Part shown: in pieces, positions 56,647 to 64,000 of the stretch
Position numbering within the stretch: position 1 is the first letter of the stretch
Layout: the number at the start of each line of letters is the position of its first letter
Source: SVFI01 sp045588655
GTDB taxonomy: Bacteria; Bacillota; Clostridia; Lachnospirales; Lachnospiraceae
Direction of reading: 5' to 3'
DNA length: 64,000 bases
Assembly: GCA_045588655.1 (NCBI GenBank)
Contig: JAZNEP010000043.1
Coordinates: 8,658-72,657 of the forward strand
The notes under the pieces: model-generated
Database searches by the model: none
Told to the model about the DNA's origin: nothing
What the model saw: the letters and a program-made list of their open reading frames with translations, nothing else
Translations under genes and position numbers: made by a program

Positions 56647-58515
56647 ATGTTGCTAGACAAGATTACAAAAGCAAATGACATTAAGAAGATAAATCCGGAA
56701 GACTATGATGTGCTTGCACAGGAAATTCGTGATTTTCTAATAGAAAAAATCAGTGTTTCAGGAGGACATTTAGGGTCTAACTTGGGAGCAGTTGAGCTGA
56801 CGATGGCACTTCATCTGGCGCTTGATTTGCCGGAGGATAAAATTGTATGGGACGTAGGTCATCAGGCGTATACCCACAAAATATTGACCGGACGTAGAGA
56901 AGGTTTTGAGTCATTGCGTAAATTTGGTGGAATAAGTGGATTCCCTAAAAGAAAAGAAAGTGATTGTGACAGTTTTGATACCGGTCATAGTTCGACTTCT
57001 ATATCAGCCGGACTCGGACTGGTAGAGGCACGCGATTTGCTAGGAGAAGACCATACAGTTGTTGCGGTAATCGGTGATGGATCTTTGACTGGTGGTATGG
57101 CGTATGAGGCACTCAACAATGCTGCGCAAAGAGAAAAGAATTATATTATCATTCTAAACGATAATAATATGTCGATATCAGAAAATGTGGGTGGTGTTTC
57201 CTCCTATCTAAATTCTATCCGTACGGATACGAAATATCTGGATTTGAAAGACAGTATCTATTATCGTTTGCTTGAGATGCCAAAATACGGAGCTGCAATT
57301 GTAAAAAAGATTCAGAATGCAAAAAATGGATTAAAACATTTAATCATTCCTGGTATGTTTTTTGAAGATATGGGAATCAAGTATTTAGGACCGGTGGATG
57401 GACATGACATACAGGCAATGGTAAAGGTTCTCAAGGAAGCTAAGCGTATTAACGGTGCTGTGATTATTCATGCAGTGACGCAAAAAGGAAAAGGTTATAA
57501 GCCGGCGGAACGTCATCCGGCAAGATTTCACGGTGCAGAGCCGTTTGAAATAGAAACCGGTCTTCCTAAATCACCAAGAAAAAAAGCAAATTATACCGAC
57601 GTGTTTGCAACGGTTATGAATAAAATCGGTGAAAGAGATGAAAAGGTGGTTGCGATTACGGCTGCAATGCCGGATGGAACCGGTCTCAAACGGTTTAAGA
57701 ACCGATATCCGGAAAGATTTTTCGATGTAGGCATTGCAGAAGAACATGCAGTAACGTTTGCAGCGGGATTGGCAGCGGGTGGTTTAAAACCTGTGGTGGC
57801 GATTTATTCTTCTTTCCTGCAGAGAGCATACGATCAGATATTGCATGATGTATGTATACAAAATCTGCCTGTGACCTTTGCAATTGACCGTGCAGGTCTG
57901 GTTGGAAGCGATGGAGAAACACATCAGGGTATTTTTGACCTTTCGTTTTTGTCAAGTATTCCGAACATGCATATTATGGCTCCAAAAAATAAGTGGGAGC
58001 TTTCTGATATGCTGAAGTATGCAGTTGATTTTTCAGCACCGATAGCGATTCGTTATCCGAGAGGAGAGGCTTATGATGGCTTGAAGGAATACAGACAGCC
58101 GATCGAATACGGAAAAGGAGAATGGATTTATAAAGAATCTAAAATTGCGCTTTTGGCAGTTGGTAGTATGGTAAAAACAGCACAAGAGCTTAGAATTCGA
58201 TTAAAAGAAGAAGGGTTTGATTACTGCTCACTTTTGAACGCGCGCTTTGTAAAGCCAATCGATGAAGAGGCAGTATTGGAAGCAGCTCAGACACATGATT
58301 TAATAATTACCATGGAAGAGAATGTATTAAGTGGAGGATATTCCGAAAAAGTTCTTGATTATGTACAGAAAAATAAATTGAACGTACAGGTGCTTCCGAT
58401 TACTTTACCGGATGAATATGTAGAGCATGGTAATGTGGAATTATTAAAGAAAGAAGTCGGAATTGATGTCGAATCGATTGTAGCAAAGGTTCGCGCTGCT
58501 TATCAGAATATGTAA
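56647..58515 (+). CDS. dxs: 1-deoxy-D-xylulose-5-phosphate synthase
   Basis: Protein of 622 residues, normal length. Thiamine diphosphate binding: GDGSLTGGMAYEALNNA (about 144-160; GDG ... NN). The N-terminal GGHLGSNLGAVELT (about 38-51) and the transketolase-like VGHQAYTHKILTG lie before it, and the second domain carries FDVGIAEEHAVTFAAGLA (about 358-375). It joins pyruvate and glyceraldehyde 3-phosphate as the first step of the MEP isoprenoid pathway. It sits next to ispA, which uses the product line. Confidence 0.97.
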   Translation: MLLDKITKANDIKKINPEDYDVLAQEIRDFLIEKISVSGGHLGSNLGAVELTMALHLALDLPEDKIVWDVGHQAYTHKILTGRREGFESLRKFGGISGFPKRKESDCDSFDTGHSSTSISAGLGLVEARDLLGEDHTVVAVIGDGSLTGGMAYEALNNAAQREKNYIIILNDNNMSISENVGGVSSYLNSIRTDTKYLDLKDSIYYRLLEMPKYGAAIVKKIQNAKNGLKHLIIPGMFFEDMGIKYLGPVDGHDIQAMVKVLKEAKRINGAVIIHAVTQKGKGYKPAERHPARFHGAEPFEIETGLPKSPRKKANYTDVFATVMNKIGERDEKVVAITAAMPDGTGLKRFKNRYPERFFDVGIAEEHAVTFAAGLAAGGLKPVVAIYSSFLQRAYDQILHDVCIQNLPVTFAIDRAGLVGSDGETHQGIFDLSFLSSIPNMHIMAPKNKWELSDMLKYAVDFSAPIAIRYPRGEAYDGLKEYRQPIEYGKGEWIYKESKIALLAVGSMVKTAQELRIRLKEEGFDYCSLLNARFVKPIDEEAVLEAAQTHDLIITMEENVLSGGYSEKVLDYVQKNKLNVQVLPITLPDEYVEHGNVELLKKEVGIDVESIVAKVRAAYQNM

Positions 58516-58529
58516 AACAAGAGGAAGAT

Positions 58530-59333
58530 ATGAAAGAAAGATTGGACATTCTTTTAGTCAAACAGGGCTTTGCACCATCCAGGGAGAAAGCAAAAGCAAT
58601 TCTTATGTCAGGCATTGTGTATGTGGATGGACAGAAGGAAGACAAAGCCGGAACCATGTTTGAAGAGGAGAAAATCAAAATTGAAGTAAGAGGGGCCACA
58701 TTAAGATATGTCAGTAGAGGTGGATTGAAGCTTGAAAAAGCATTGCAGGTATTTCCGATTACCGTAAATGGAAAAGTCTGCCTTGATATTGGTGCATCTA
58801 CCGGTGGATTTACAGATTGTATGCTTCAGAATGGAGCAAAAAAGGTGTATTCGGTGGATGTAGGACATGGTCAGCTGGATTGGAAATTGCGTAATGATCA
58901 GCGAGTGGTCTGTATGGAAAAGACAAACTTTCGATATATGGAGGAAAATTCGCTCGGTGAAAAAGTAGACTTTGCCTCATGTGATGTTTCCTTTATTTCG
59001 TTGACAAAGATATTACCACCGGCCTATCAACTTTTGAAAGAGGAAGGCCAGATGGTATGTTTGATTAAACCTCAGTTTGAAGCCGGAAAAGAGAAAGTAG
59101 GAAAAAAAGGTGTGGTGACTGATCCTTGTGTGCACTGTGAAGTGATGGAGAAAGTAATGTCATTTGCCTCTGAAATTGGTTTTCATATTCTGGGACTTGA
59201 TTATTCGCCAATCAAAGGACCGGAAGGAAATATAGAGTATCTATTGTTTATGCAGAAAGAGACAGGAAAAGAGCAGACAGCACCGCTGGAATGGATCAAA
59301 CCAACAGCAGATGCAGCTCACGGAATGCTTTAA
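58530..59333 (+). CDS. tlyA: TlyA-family rRNA 2'-O-methyltransferase / RNA-binding protein
   Basis: Protein of 267 residues. An S4-type RNA-binding domain (about 1-62; ERLDILLVKQGFAPSREKAK) precedes an FtsJ-like methyltransferase domain: KVCLDIGASTGGFTDC (about 86-101) binds SAM, and VDFASCDVSFISLTK and LIKPQFEAGKEKVGKKG follow. In mycobacteria TlyA methylates 16S and 23S rRNA and affects capreomycin response; in Firmicutes the target is not settled. Its stop overlaps nadK (TAATG). Confidence 0.93.
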   Translation: MKERLDILLVKQGFAPSREKAKAILMSGIVYVDGQKEDKAGTMFEEEKIKIEVRGATLRYVSRGGLKLEKALQVFPITVNGKVCLDIGASTGGFTDCMLQNGAKKVYSVDVGHGQLDWKLRNDQRVVCMEKTNFRYMEENSLGEKVDFASCDVSFISLTKILPPAYQLLKEEGQMVCLIKPQFEAGKEKVGKKGVVTDPCVHCEVMEKVMSFASEIGFHILGLDYSPIKGPEGNIEYLLFMQKETGKEQTAPLEWIKPTADAAHGML

Positions 59334-60202
59334 TGAACCATTTTTTTATTGTGACGAACCGGGATAAGGACCCGGAGCTTGAGACAACGAATTACATATG
59401 TGATTATTTAAAAGGAAACGGAAAAAAGGTGGAGGTGCTGGCACGTGAAAATCCGATGAAACATGAGTGTCAGGAAAGCAGTGAAGAGAATCCTCTCAAA
59501 ATTCCGGAGGATACCGAATGTATTCTTGTTCTTGGTGGTGACGGAACCCTGCTTCAAACAGCCAGAGATACGGTGCGACTAAGTATTCCTTTGCTTGGAA
59601 TTAATCTTGGAACGCTGGGGTTTCTTGCAGAAGTGGAAAAAACAGGAATTTCGGAAGCTTTGGAACACCTGATTTGTGATGATTACGAGACAGAAGAGCG
59701 GATGATGCTGGTCGGGACAGTGATTCGGGACGGAAAGGAAATCAGCAGAGCGCATGCGCTCAATGATGTCGTTGTTAATCGCTATGGACGTCTGATGGTG
59801 CTATCCTACGAGGTTTCGGTAAATGGACAAAAATTGAATCACTATCAAGCAGATGGTATGATTGTATCGACACCGACAGGATCAACCGGTTACAATATGT
59901 CAGCAGGCGGACCGATTGTAGAGCCGAGTGCGCAGCTTATGGTGATGACACCGATTTGTCCGCATACACTCAATACAAGAAGCATTGTATTGTCGGCAGC
60001 AGATGAGATTGAGATTAAAATAGAGCAGGGCAGAGGCGAGTATGCGCAGGAGGCAGAAATCAACTTTGACGGAGGTCTGACACAGCGACTGATTACCGGA
60101 GACAGAGTGGTGATGCGTAGATCTGAGCAGACGACGAAACTGATACGTGTAAATAAAGTCAGTTTTTTAGAAGCGCTTCATAAAAAAATGAGTGAGAATT
60201 AA
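59333..60202 (+). CDS. nadK: NAD kinase
   Basis: Protein of 289 residues from the ATG that overlaps the tlyA stop; an upstream ATG (59291) lies in the tlyA reading region and has no signal. The diphosphate-binding motif GGDGTLLQTAR (about 62-72) is conserved, followed by GINLGTLGFLAEVE, and NDVVVNRYG and the GSTGYNMSAGGP loop later. It phosphorylates NAD to NADP. In the tlyA-nadK-argR-recN order common to Firmicutes. Confidence 0.96.
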   Translation: MNHFFIVTNRDKDPELETTNYICDYLKGNGKKVEVLARENPMKHECQESSEENPLKIPEDTECILVLGGDGTLLQTARDTVRLSIPLLGINLGTLGFLAEVEKTGISEALEHLICDDYETEERMMLVGTVIRDGKEISRAHALNDVVVNRYGRLMVLSYEVSVNGQKLNHYQADGMIVSTPTGSTGYNMSAGGPIVEPSAQLMVMTPICPHTLNTRSIVLSAADEIEIKIEQGRGEYAQEAEINFDGGLTQRLITGDRVVMRRSEQTTKLIRVNKVSFLEALHKKMSEN

Positions 60203-60204
60203 GT

Positions 60205-60654
60205 ATGAAAAAGGGTAGACAGGCGGCAATCATAAAAATCATAGAGAGACAAAATGTGGAGACGCAGCAGGAGTTAGCACAGCTTCTCAATGAGGAAGGT
60301 TTTGAGGTGACGCAGGCAACAGTGTCGCGCGATATTAAGGCATTGAAACTTTCCAAGGTACCTGTGGGTAACGGACATCAAAAATATGTGATGATGTATC
60401 ATGATGAAAAGCATTTGTCATCCAAGTATGTAAATGTGTTAAAAGAAGGTTTTGTATCGATAGATATGGCACAAAATATTCTGGTGGTAAAAACGGTTTC
60501 AGGAATGGCAATGGCGGTTGCAGCGGCAATTGACACCATGAAATTTCCGGAAATAGTAGGATCAATCGCCGGTGATGATACGATTATGATGGCGATTCGT
60601 TCTGTGGAAGATACCAAAAGCATTATGAATCAAATTATGCTTCTTTTGGAATAA
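60205..60654 (+). CDS. argR: Arginine repressor ArgR
   Basis: Protein of 149 residues. The N-terminal winged helix (about 1-70; ETQQELAQLLNEEGFEVTQA, TVSRDIKALKLSKV) binds ARG boxes; the C-terminal domain (about 80-149; VKTVSGMAMAVAAAIDTM, IVGSIAGDDTIMMAIRS) binds arginine and makes hexamers. It represses arginine synthesis and activates catabolism. Located 2 bp after nadK, in the housekeeping operon; recN follows after 38 bp. Confidence 0.96.
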   Translation: MKKGRQAAIIKIIERQNVETQQELAQLLNEEGFEVTQATVSRDIKALKLSKVPVGNGHQKYVMMYHDEKHLSSKYVNVLKEGFVSIDMAQNILVVKTVSGMAMAVAAAIDTMKFPEIVGSIAGDDTIMMAIRSVEDTKSIMNQIMLLLE

Positions 60655-60692
60655 GAGGGAAAGTGTCCGGAAGAACATAAGGGGAATGCAAT

Positions 60693-62381
60693 ATGTTAGA
60701 AAGATTAGTAGTTAAAAATGTGGCATTGATTGATGAATCCGAAGTAGAATTTCAGAATGGACTTAATATTCTGACAGGAGAAACCGGTGCAGGTAAATCC
60801 ATTTTGATTGATTCGATACATCTTGCACTCGGAGGAAAAGCAGATAAAAATCTGATTCGCCAGGGAGCAGAGTATGCATATGTGGAGCTTACATTTCATG
60901 TCACTGGTGAAACGGTAAAAAAAGAATTAAGAGAGCTTGAGATTTTTCCGGATGAGGAAGACAAAGTAATACTTCAGAGACGCATTATGCCGGGGAAAAG
61001 TAGCTGTCGTTTAAATGGAGAAAGCGTTTCCGGAAAGGTATTAAAGGAAGCAGCTTCCATACTGATTGATATTCATGGACAGCATGAACATCAATCGCTT
61101 TTAAATGAAAAAAAGCATTTGGAAGTTCTGGATTTGTATTGTGGTGAAACACTTGCGCAGATAAAGAAGCAAATTGCAGAAGTTTACATAAAATATACAG
61201 ACGTCGAAAAAGAACTGCAGCAGGCGGTGGATGAAGATAAAGTAAAAGATCGAGAGATTGCGCTTGCACAGTTTGAATTAAAAGAAATTGAAGAGGCGGA
61301 TTTGGTGGATGGAGAAGATGTGACGCTGGAAGAAGAATTCCGCCGTATGGAACATATAAAATTGATCGGAGAGTCCGTAGCGATAGCCGGTCAGTGCCTA
61401 AGAAGTTATGACCATGAAAATGCAGAGACATTGATTGAACGTGCAACCAAATGTGTAAATGACGCTTTGGTGTTTGATGGAGAACTCAAGGAAGCAGCAG
61501 ATGCACTGATTCAGGCGCAAGAACTTGTGCGCGATGCGGGGCGGTTTTTACAGAATTATATGGAGCATTTGGAAATTGATGGTCAGCGCTATCAATATGT
61601 GAAAGAGCGATTGGATACGTTGAACCGATTAAAAACCAAATATGGCAATTCCATAGATGAAATCCTTGCATATGCACAGGAAAAATCAGATTATTTAAAT
61701 AAATTTGAAGATTTTGAGCAATATAAACAGAAAATGGCAGAGCAAAAAGAGCTTTTGTTAAAAGAAATTATTGATTTATGCAAAAAGGCACATGAGTGTC
61801 GTAAAAAACAAGCACTTGTTTTGCAGAAAAAAATGCAAGAAGCTCTTTTAGAACTCAATTTTCCGTATGCAAGATTTGAAATCGAAGTGACGGAAGATAT
61901 GAAATATCTTTCCAAATCAGGGAATAATCAAGTGAGATTCTTGATTTCTTTAAATGCAGGAGAAGTCTTAAAACCACTAACGCAAGTGGCAAGTGGTGGT
62001 GAACTTTCCAGAATCATGCTGGCGCTTAAAACATTGCTGGCGGGACAAGACGAGATAGAAACATTAATTTTTGACGAAATTGATGCGGGAATCAGCGGAA
62101 AGACTGCATGGAAGGTTTCGGAAAGACTCGGAGTGCTGGGAAAACATCGTCAGGTGATTTGTATTACGCATCTTCCGCAAATTGCTGCAATGGCAGATTC
62201 ACATTTTATGATTGAAAAACAACAGACAAGCAATCAGACATCGACTACATTGACTGAGCTGGATGAGCAGGGAATGTTAGCAGAAATAGCAAGATTGCTC
62301 GGCGGTGATGTGATTACAGATGTAGTAATGCAAAATGCAAAAGAATTGAAAGAAATGGCAATTCATACAAAACAATACTAA
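60693..62381 (+). CDS. recN: DNA repair protein RecN
   Basis: Protein of 562 residues, an SMC-like ATPase. Walker A is TGETGAGKSILIDS (about 29-42), the HGQHEHQSLL segment (about 128-137) follows, the central part is a long coiled coil (about 155-400), and SGGELSRIMLA (about 434-444) with LIFDEIDAGISG (Walker B, about 459-470) lie at the C-terminal head. It gathers DNA ends at double-strand breaks. It ends at a terminator before spoIVB. In Bacillus recN is SOS controlled, but no LexA box is visible here. Confidence 0.96.
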   Translation: MLERLVVKNVALIDESEVEFQNGLNILTGETGAGKSILIDSIHLALGGKADKNLIRQGAEYAYVELTFHVTGETVKKELRELEIFPDEEDKVILQRRIMPGKSSCRLNGESVSGKVLKEAASILIDIHGQHEHQSLLNEKKHLEVLDLYCGETLAQIKKQIAEVYIKYTDVEKELQQAVDEDKVKDREIALAQFELKEIEEADLVDGEDVTLEEEFRRMEHIKLIGESVAIAGQCLRSYDHENAETLIERATKCVNDALVFDGELKEAADALIQAQELVRDAGRFLQNYMEHLEIDGQRYQYVKERLDTLNRLKTKYGNSIDEILAYAQEKSDYLNKFEDFEQYKQKMAEQKELLLKEIIDLCKKAHECRKKQALVLQKKMQEALLELNFPYARFEIEVTEDMKYLSKSGNNQVRFLISLNAGEVLKPLTQVASGGELSRIMLALKTLLAGQDEIETLIFDEIDAGISGKTAWKVSERLGVLGKHRQVICITHLPQIAAMADSHFMIEKQQTSNQTSTTLTELDEQGMLAEIARLLGGDVITDVVMQNAKELKEMAIHTKQY

Positions 62382-62402
62382 ATTATTTTTTAGAGATAAA
62401 CA

Positions 62403-62437
62403 AATACTAGGTAGAGAAATCTGCCTGGTATTTTTTT
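62403..62437 (+). terminator. Rho-independent terminator after recN
   Basis: AATACTAGGTAGA (62403-62415), loop GAAA, TCTGCCTGGTATT (62420-62432), with two G-U pairs, then TTTTTTT (62431-62437). Confidence 0.82.
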
Positions 62438-62522
62438 GTTGTGATAAACGGGAAGGACAAATGTGAATTAGAGTAATCAAAAACCGCTAACTAGGATAGT
62501 TGCAGAAAGGAGGAAGATGGAA

Positions 62523-63896
62523 ATGAGAGACAGGAGAATGGTAATCTATCGATATTTTTTGTGGGTGCTGTTGATTCTGACAGGAATTGCAATTATTGGT
62601 GTATATCGTATCTGGGTAGTAAATTCTGTTCCGGATACCATTCTATTAAGAAAAGGAAAAGAGGAGAAAATAGATTTTCATATCCCGGTTTCAGCAAAAA
62701 TAAATGCAGTCAGAGTTGACAATCAGCAAAATAGTAGTGCCTCTGATAGTAATGCCGGTAGTACCGCTTCTAATCGCGCAGAGAGATATACACAGACGAT
62801 GTCAGGATCCGGCGTGACCTATCTGGAAACACCTGTTGCGACTTCAGTTTCGATTAAGGCCGGAGATGCTGCAGGATATACGATGGATCTAAAATATATG
62901 GGATTTATACCAATGAAATCAGTACAACTTGATATTGTAAGCGATCGTACAATAGCAATCTGCGGATCTCCGATTGGTATATATGTAAAAACAGAAGGAG
63001 TTTTGGTGATTGACACAGGAACATATGTAAGTGCGGAGAGAAGAAAAGTGAGTCCTTCCGATGATATTTTACAGCCGGGAGATTATGTTGTAAAAGTGGA
63101 CGGTGAGAATGTGACGGGGAAAAAGCAATTTGTAAATTGCATAGAAAAAAGCAACGGTAAAGAAATGATTTTAACCATTTTGCGAAACGGAGAATATTCG
63201 GATGTAAAAGTAAAACCTTGTCAGGACGAAAATGGAATTTACAAAATTGGAATTTGGGTAAGAGATAGTGCACAGGGAATCGGTACCTTAAGCTATATTA
63301 CTGCAGATGGAGAATTCGCGGCCCTCGGACATGGTGTGAATGATGCAGACATAGGAAATCTCATGGAACTAAAAAAAGGCAGCATCTATCGCACGAATAT
63401 ACTAGCAGTTCGCAGAGCAACCGAATCACAACCAGGAGAGCTTACGGGAGTTTTGTCCTTTGATGAAAGCGATTATATAGGGAAAGTTACCAACAATACA
63501 TCCGAAGGTATTTTTGGCAAAATAGCAGATGATTTTATCAAGAGTGAAGAAGGAAGTGAATTTATCGGTGACTGTGTGTTTTATCCGGTGGCATTAAAAC
63601 AGGAAGTAAGATGTGGACCGGCACAGATCTATTGCAGATTGGAAGAAGCCCCGGCGCTTTATGATATTACCATTGATGAAGTGACATACCATCCCGCAGA
63701 GAAAAATAGAGGTATTATGTTAACCGTAACCGATCCGCAGCTACTTGAAGCGACAGGAGGAATTGTACAGGGAATGAGTGGCAGCCCGATTATTCAGGAT
63801 GGAAAGATTATAGGTGCAGTGACACATGTACTGGTGAATGATCCGACCAGGGGGTATGGGATTTTTATAGAAAACATGCTGGAGCATGATAACTAA
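62523..63896 (+). CDS. spoIVB: SpoIVB peptidase (stage IV sporulation protein B)
   Basis: Protein of about 457 residues; ATG 62523 is taken because AAAGGAGG ends 9 bp upstream, with ATG 62517 also possible. One N-terminal membrane helix (about 12-33), a Ser/Asn-rich stretch, then a PDZ domain (about 165-235; PGDYVVKVDGENVTGKKQF) and the S55 serine protease domain, with GHGVNDADIG (His) and the catalytic Ser in GMSGSPIIQDGKIIGAVTH. The forespore secretes it to cut SpoIVFA and so activate sigma-K in the mother cell. spo0A would be expected just downstream of the window. Confidence 0.95.
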   Translation: MRDRRMVIYRYFLWVLLILTGIAIIGVYRIWVVNSVPDTILLRKGKEEKIDFHIPVSAKINAVRVDNQQNSSASDSNAGSTASNRAERYTQTMSGSGVTYLETPVATSVSIKAGDAAGYTMDLKYMGFIPMKSVQLDIVSDRTIAICGSPIGIYVKTEGVLVIDTGTYVSAERRKVSPSDDILQPGDYVVKVDGENVTGKKQFVNCIEKSNGKEMILTILRNGEYSDVKVKPCQDENGIYKIGIWVRDSAQGIGTLSYITADGEFAALGHGVNDADIGNLMELKKGSIYRTNILAVRRATESQPGELTGVLSFDESDYIGKVTNNTSEGIFGKIADDFIKSEEGSEFIGDCVFYPVALKQEVRCGPAQIYCRLEEAPALYDITIDEVTYHPAEKNRGIMLTVTDPQLLEATGGIVQGMSGSPIIQDGKIIGAVTHVLVNDPTRGYGIFIENMLEHDN

Positions 63897-63907
63897 ATAA
63901 TAGATTG

Positions 63908-63945
63908 AAAGCAGACAGATACAAAAACATTTGTCTGCTTTATTT
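63908..63945 (+). terminator. Probable terminator after spoIVB
   Basis: AAAGCAGACA (63908-63917) pairs with TGTCTGCTTT (63932-63941), with a 14-nt loop and a short T-rich tail ATTTAT. No gene is recognised between 63945 and the end of the window. Confidence 0.65.
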
Positions 63946-64000
63946 ATAGTTAGGCAGGGTATATTATTCCGGTATTAAGAAATGGTGTGGATGTAATTTA

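Noticed and set aside
62428..62470. Sigma-F/G-type promoter before spoIVB
   Set aside because: GTATT is followed by no good -10 at the proper distance; spoIVB control by a forespore sigma factor is expected but not visible.

Overview
The window looks like a chromosomal segment of a low-GC, spore-forming, anaerobic Clostridia, most likely a gut Lachnospiraceae. The reasons are a NAD-linked [FeFe] hydrogenase (HydB/HydA), a complete spoIIIAA-AH operon and spoIVB, a Firmicutes-type LexA box, and the order asp23-nusB-xseA-xseB-ispA-dxs-tlyA-nadK-argR-recN-spoIVB that is usual just upstream of spo0A. Genus and species cannot be fixed from this sequence alone. No tRNA, rRNA, CRISPR array, insertion sequence or phage gene was seen.

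Layout. (1) 1-3.3 kb: 3' part of hydB, then hydA, closed by a strong terminator. (2) 3.4-33.6 kb: an accessory region of small, mostly plus-strand transcription units. Each tends to pair a regulator with membrane or envelope proteins: a membrane-anchored MerR protein with a CPBP protease and an ABC-2 exporter; a two-component system with a BcrAB-like transporter and a 57-bp promoter element present twice; an alpha/beta hydrolase with an XRE-AbrB fusion; TetR with a rhomboid and a hydrolase; a second TetR with two matching operators and two CPBP proteins; LytTR with a DUF3021 protein; two divergent MATE exporters; and an ABC-2 transporter with an HExxH membrane protein. Decayed genes (a serine hydrolase of the beta-lactamase type, a GNAT stub) show this region is in flux. 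(3) 33.6-36.2 kb, minus strand: a short-chain dehydrogenase and a LexA-box-controlled Y-family polymerase with a YolD-like partner. (4) 36.3-44.2 kb: a YitT/YczE-type membrane protein, a voltage-gated-like K+ channel, a secreted NlpC/P60 hydrolase, rpsO, pnp with a long leader hairpin, and two tandem coiled-coil genes of unknown function. (5) 44.3-49.3 kb: the SpoIIIA channel operon. (6) 49.4-53.4 kb: phosphopentomutase, release factor 3 and a membrane-anchored transglutaminase-like protein. (7) 53.4-64 kb: a long housekeeping operon for transcription antitermination, exonuclease VII, isoprenoid synthesis, rRNA methylation, NAD kinase, arginine repression and recombination repair, ending in spoIVB.

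Working together. HydA/HydB would interconvert H2, NADH and probably ferredoxin; a HydC subunit is expected upstream of the window. IspA and Dxs supply the isoprenoid pathway. SpoIIIAA-AH forms the mother-cell side of the forespore feeding channel, and SpoIVB signals from the forespore to activate sigma-K. The accessory region reads as several independent envelope-stress, antimicrobial-peptide-response or export modules. The least explained elements are the paired 49-residue-repeat coiled-coil proteins at 42.6-44.2 kb and the MerR membrane-regulator operon.
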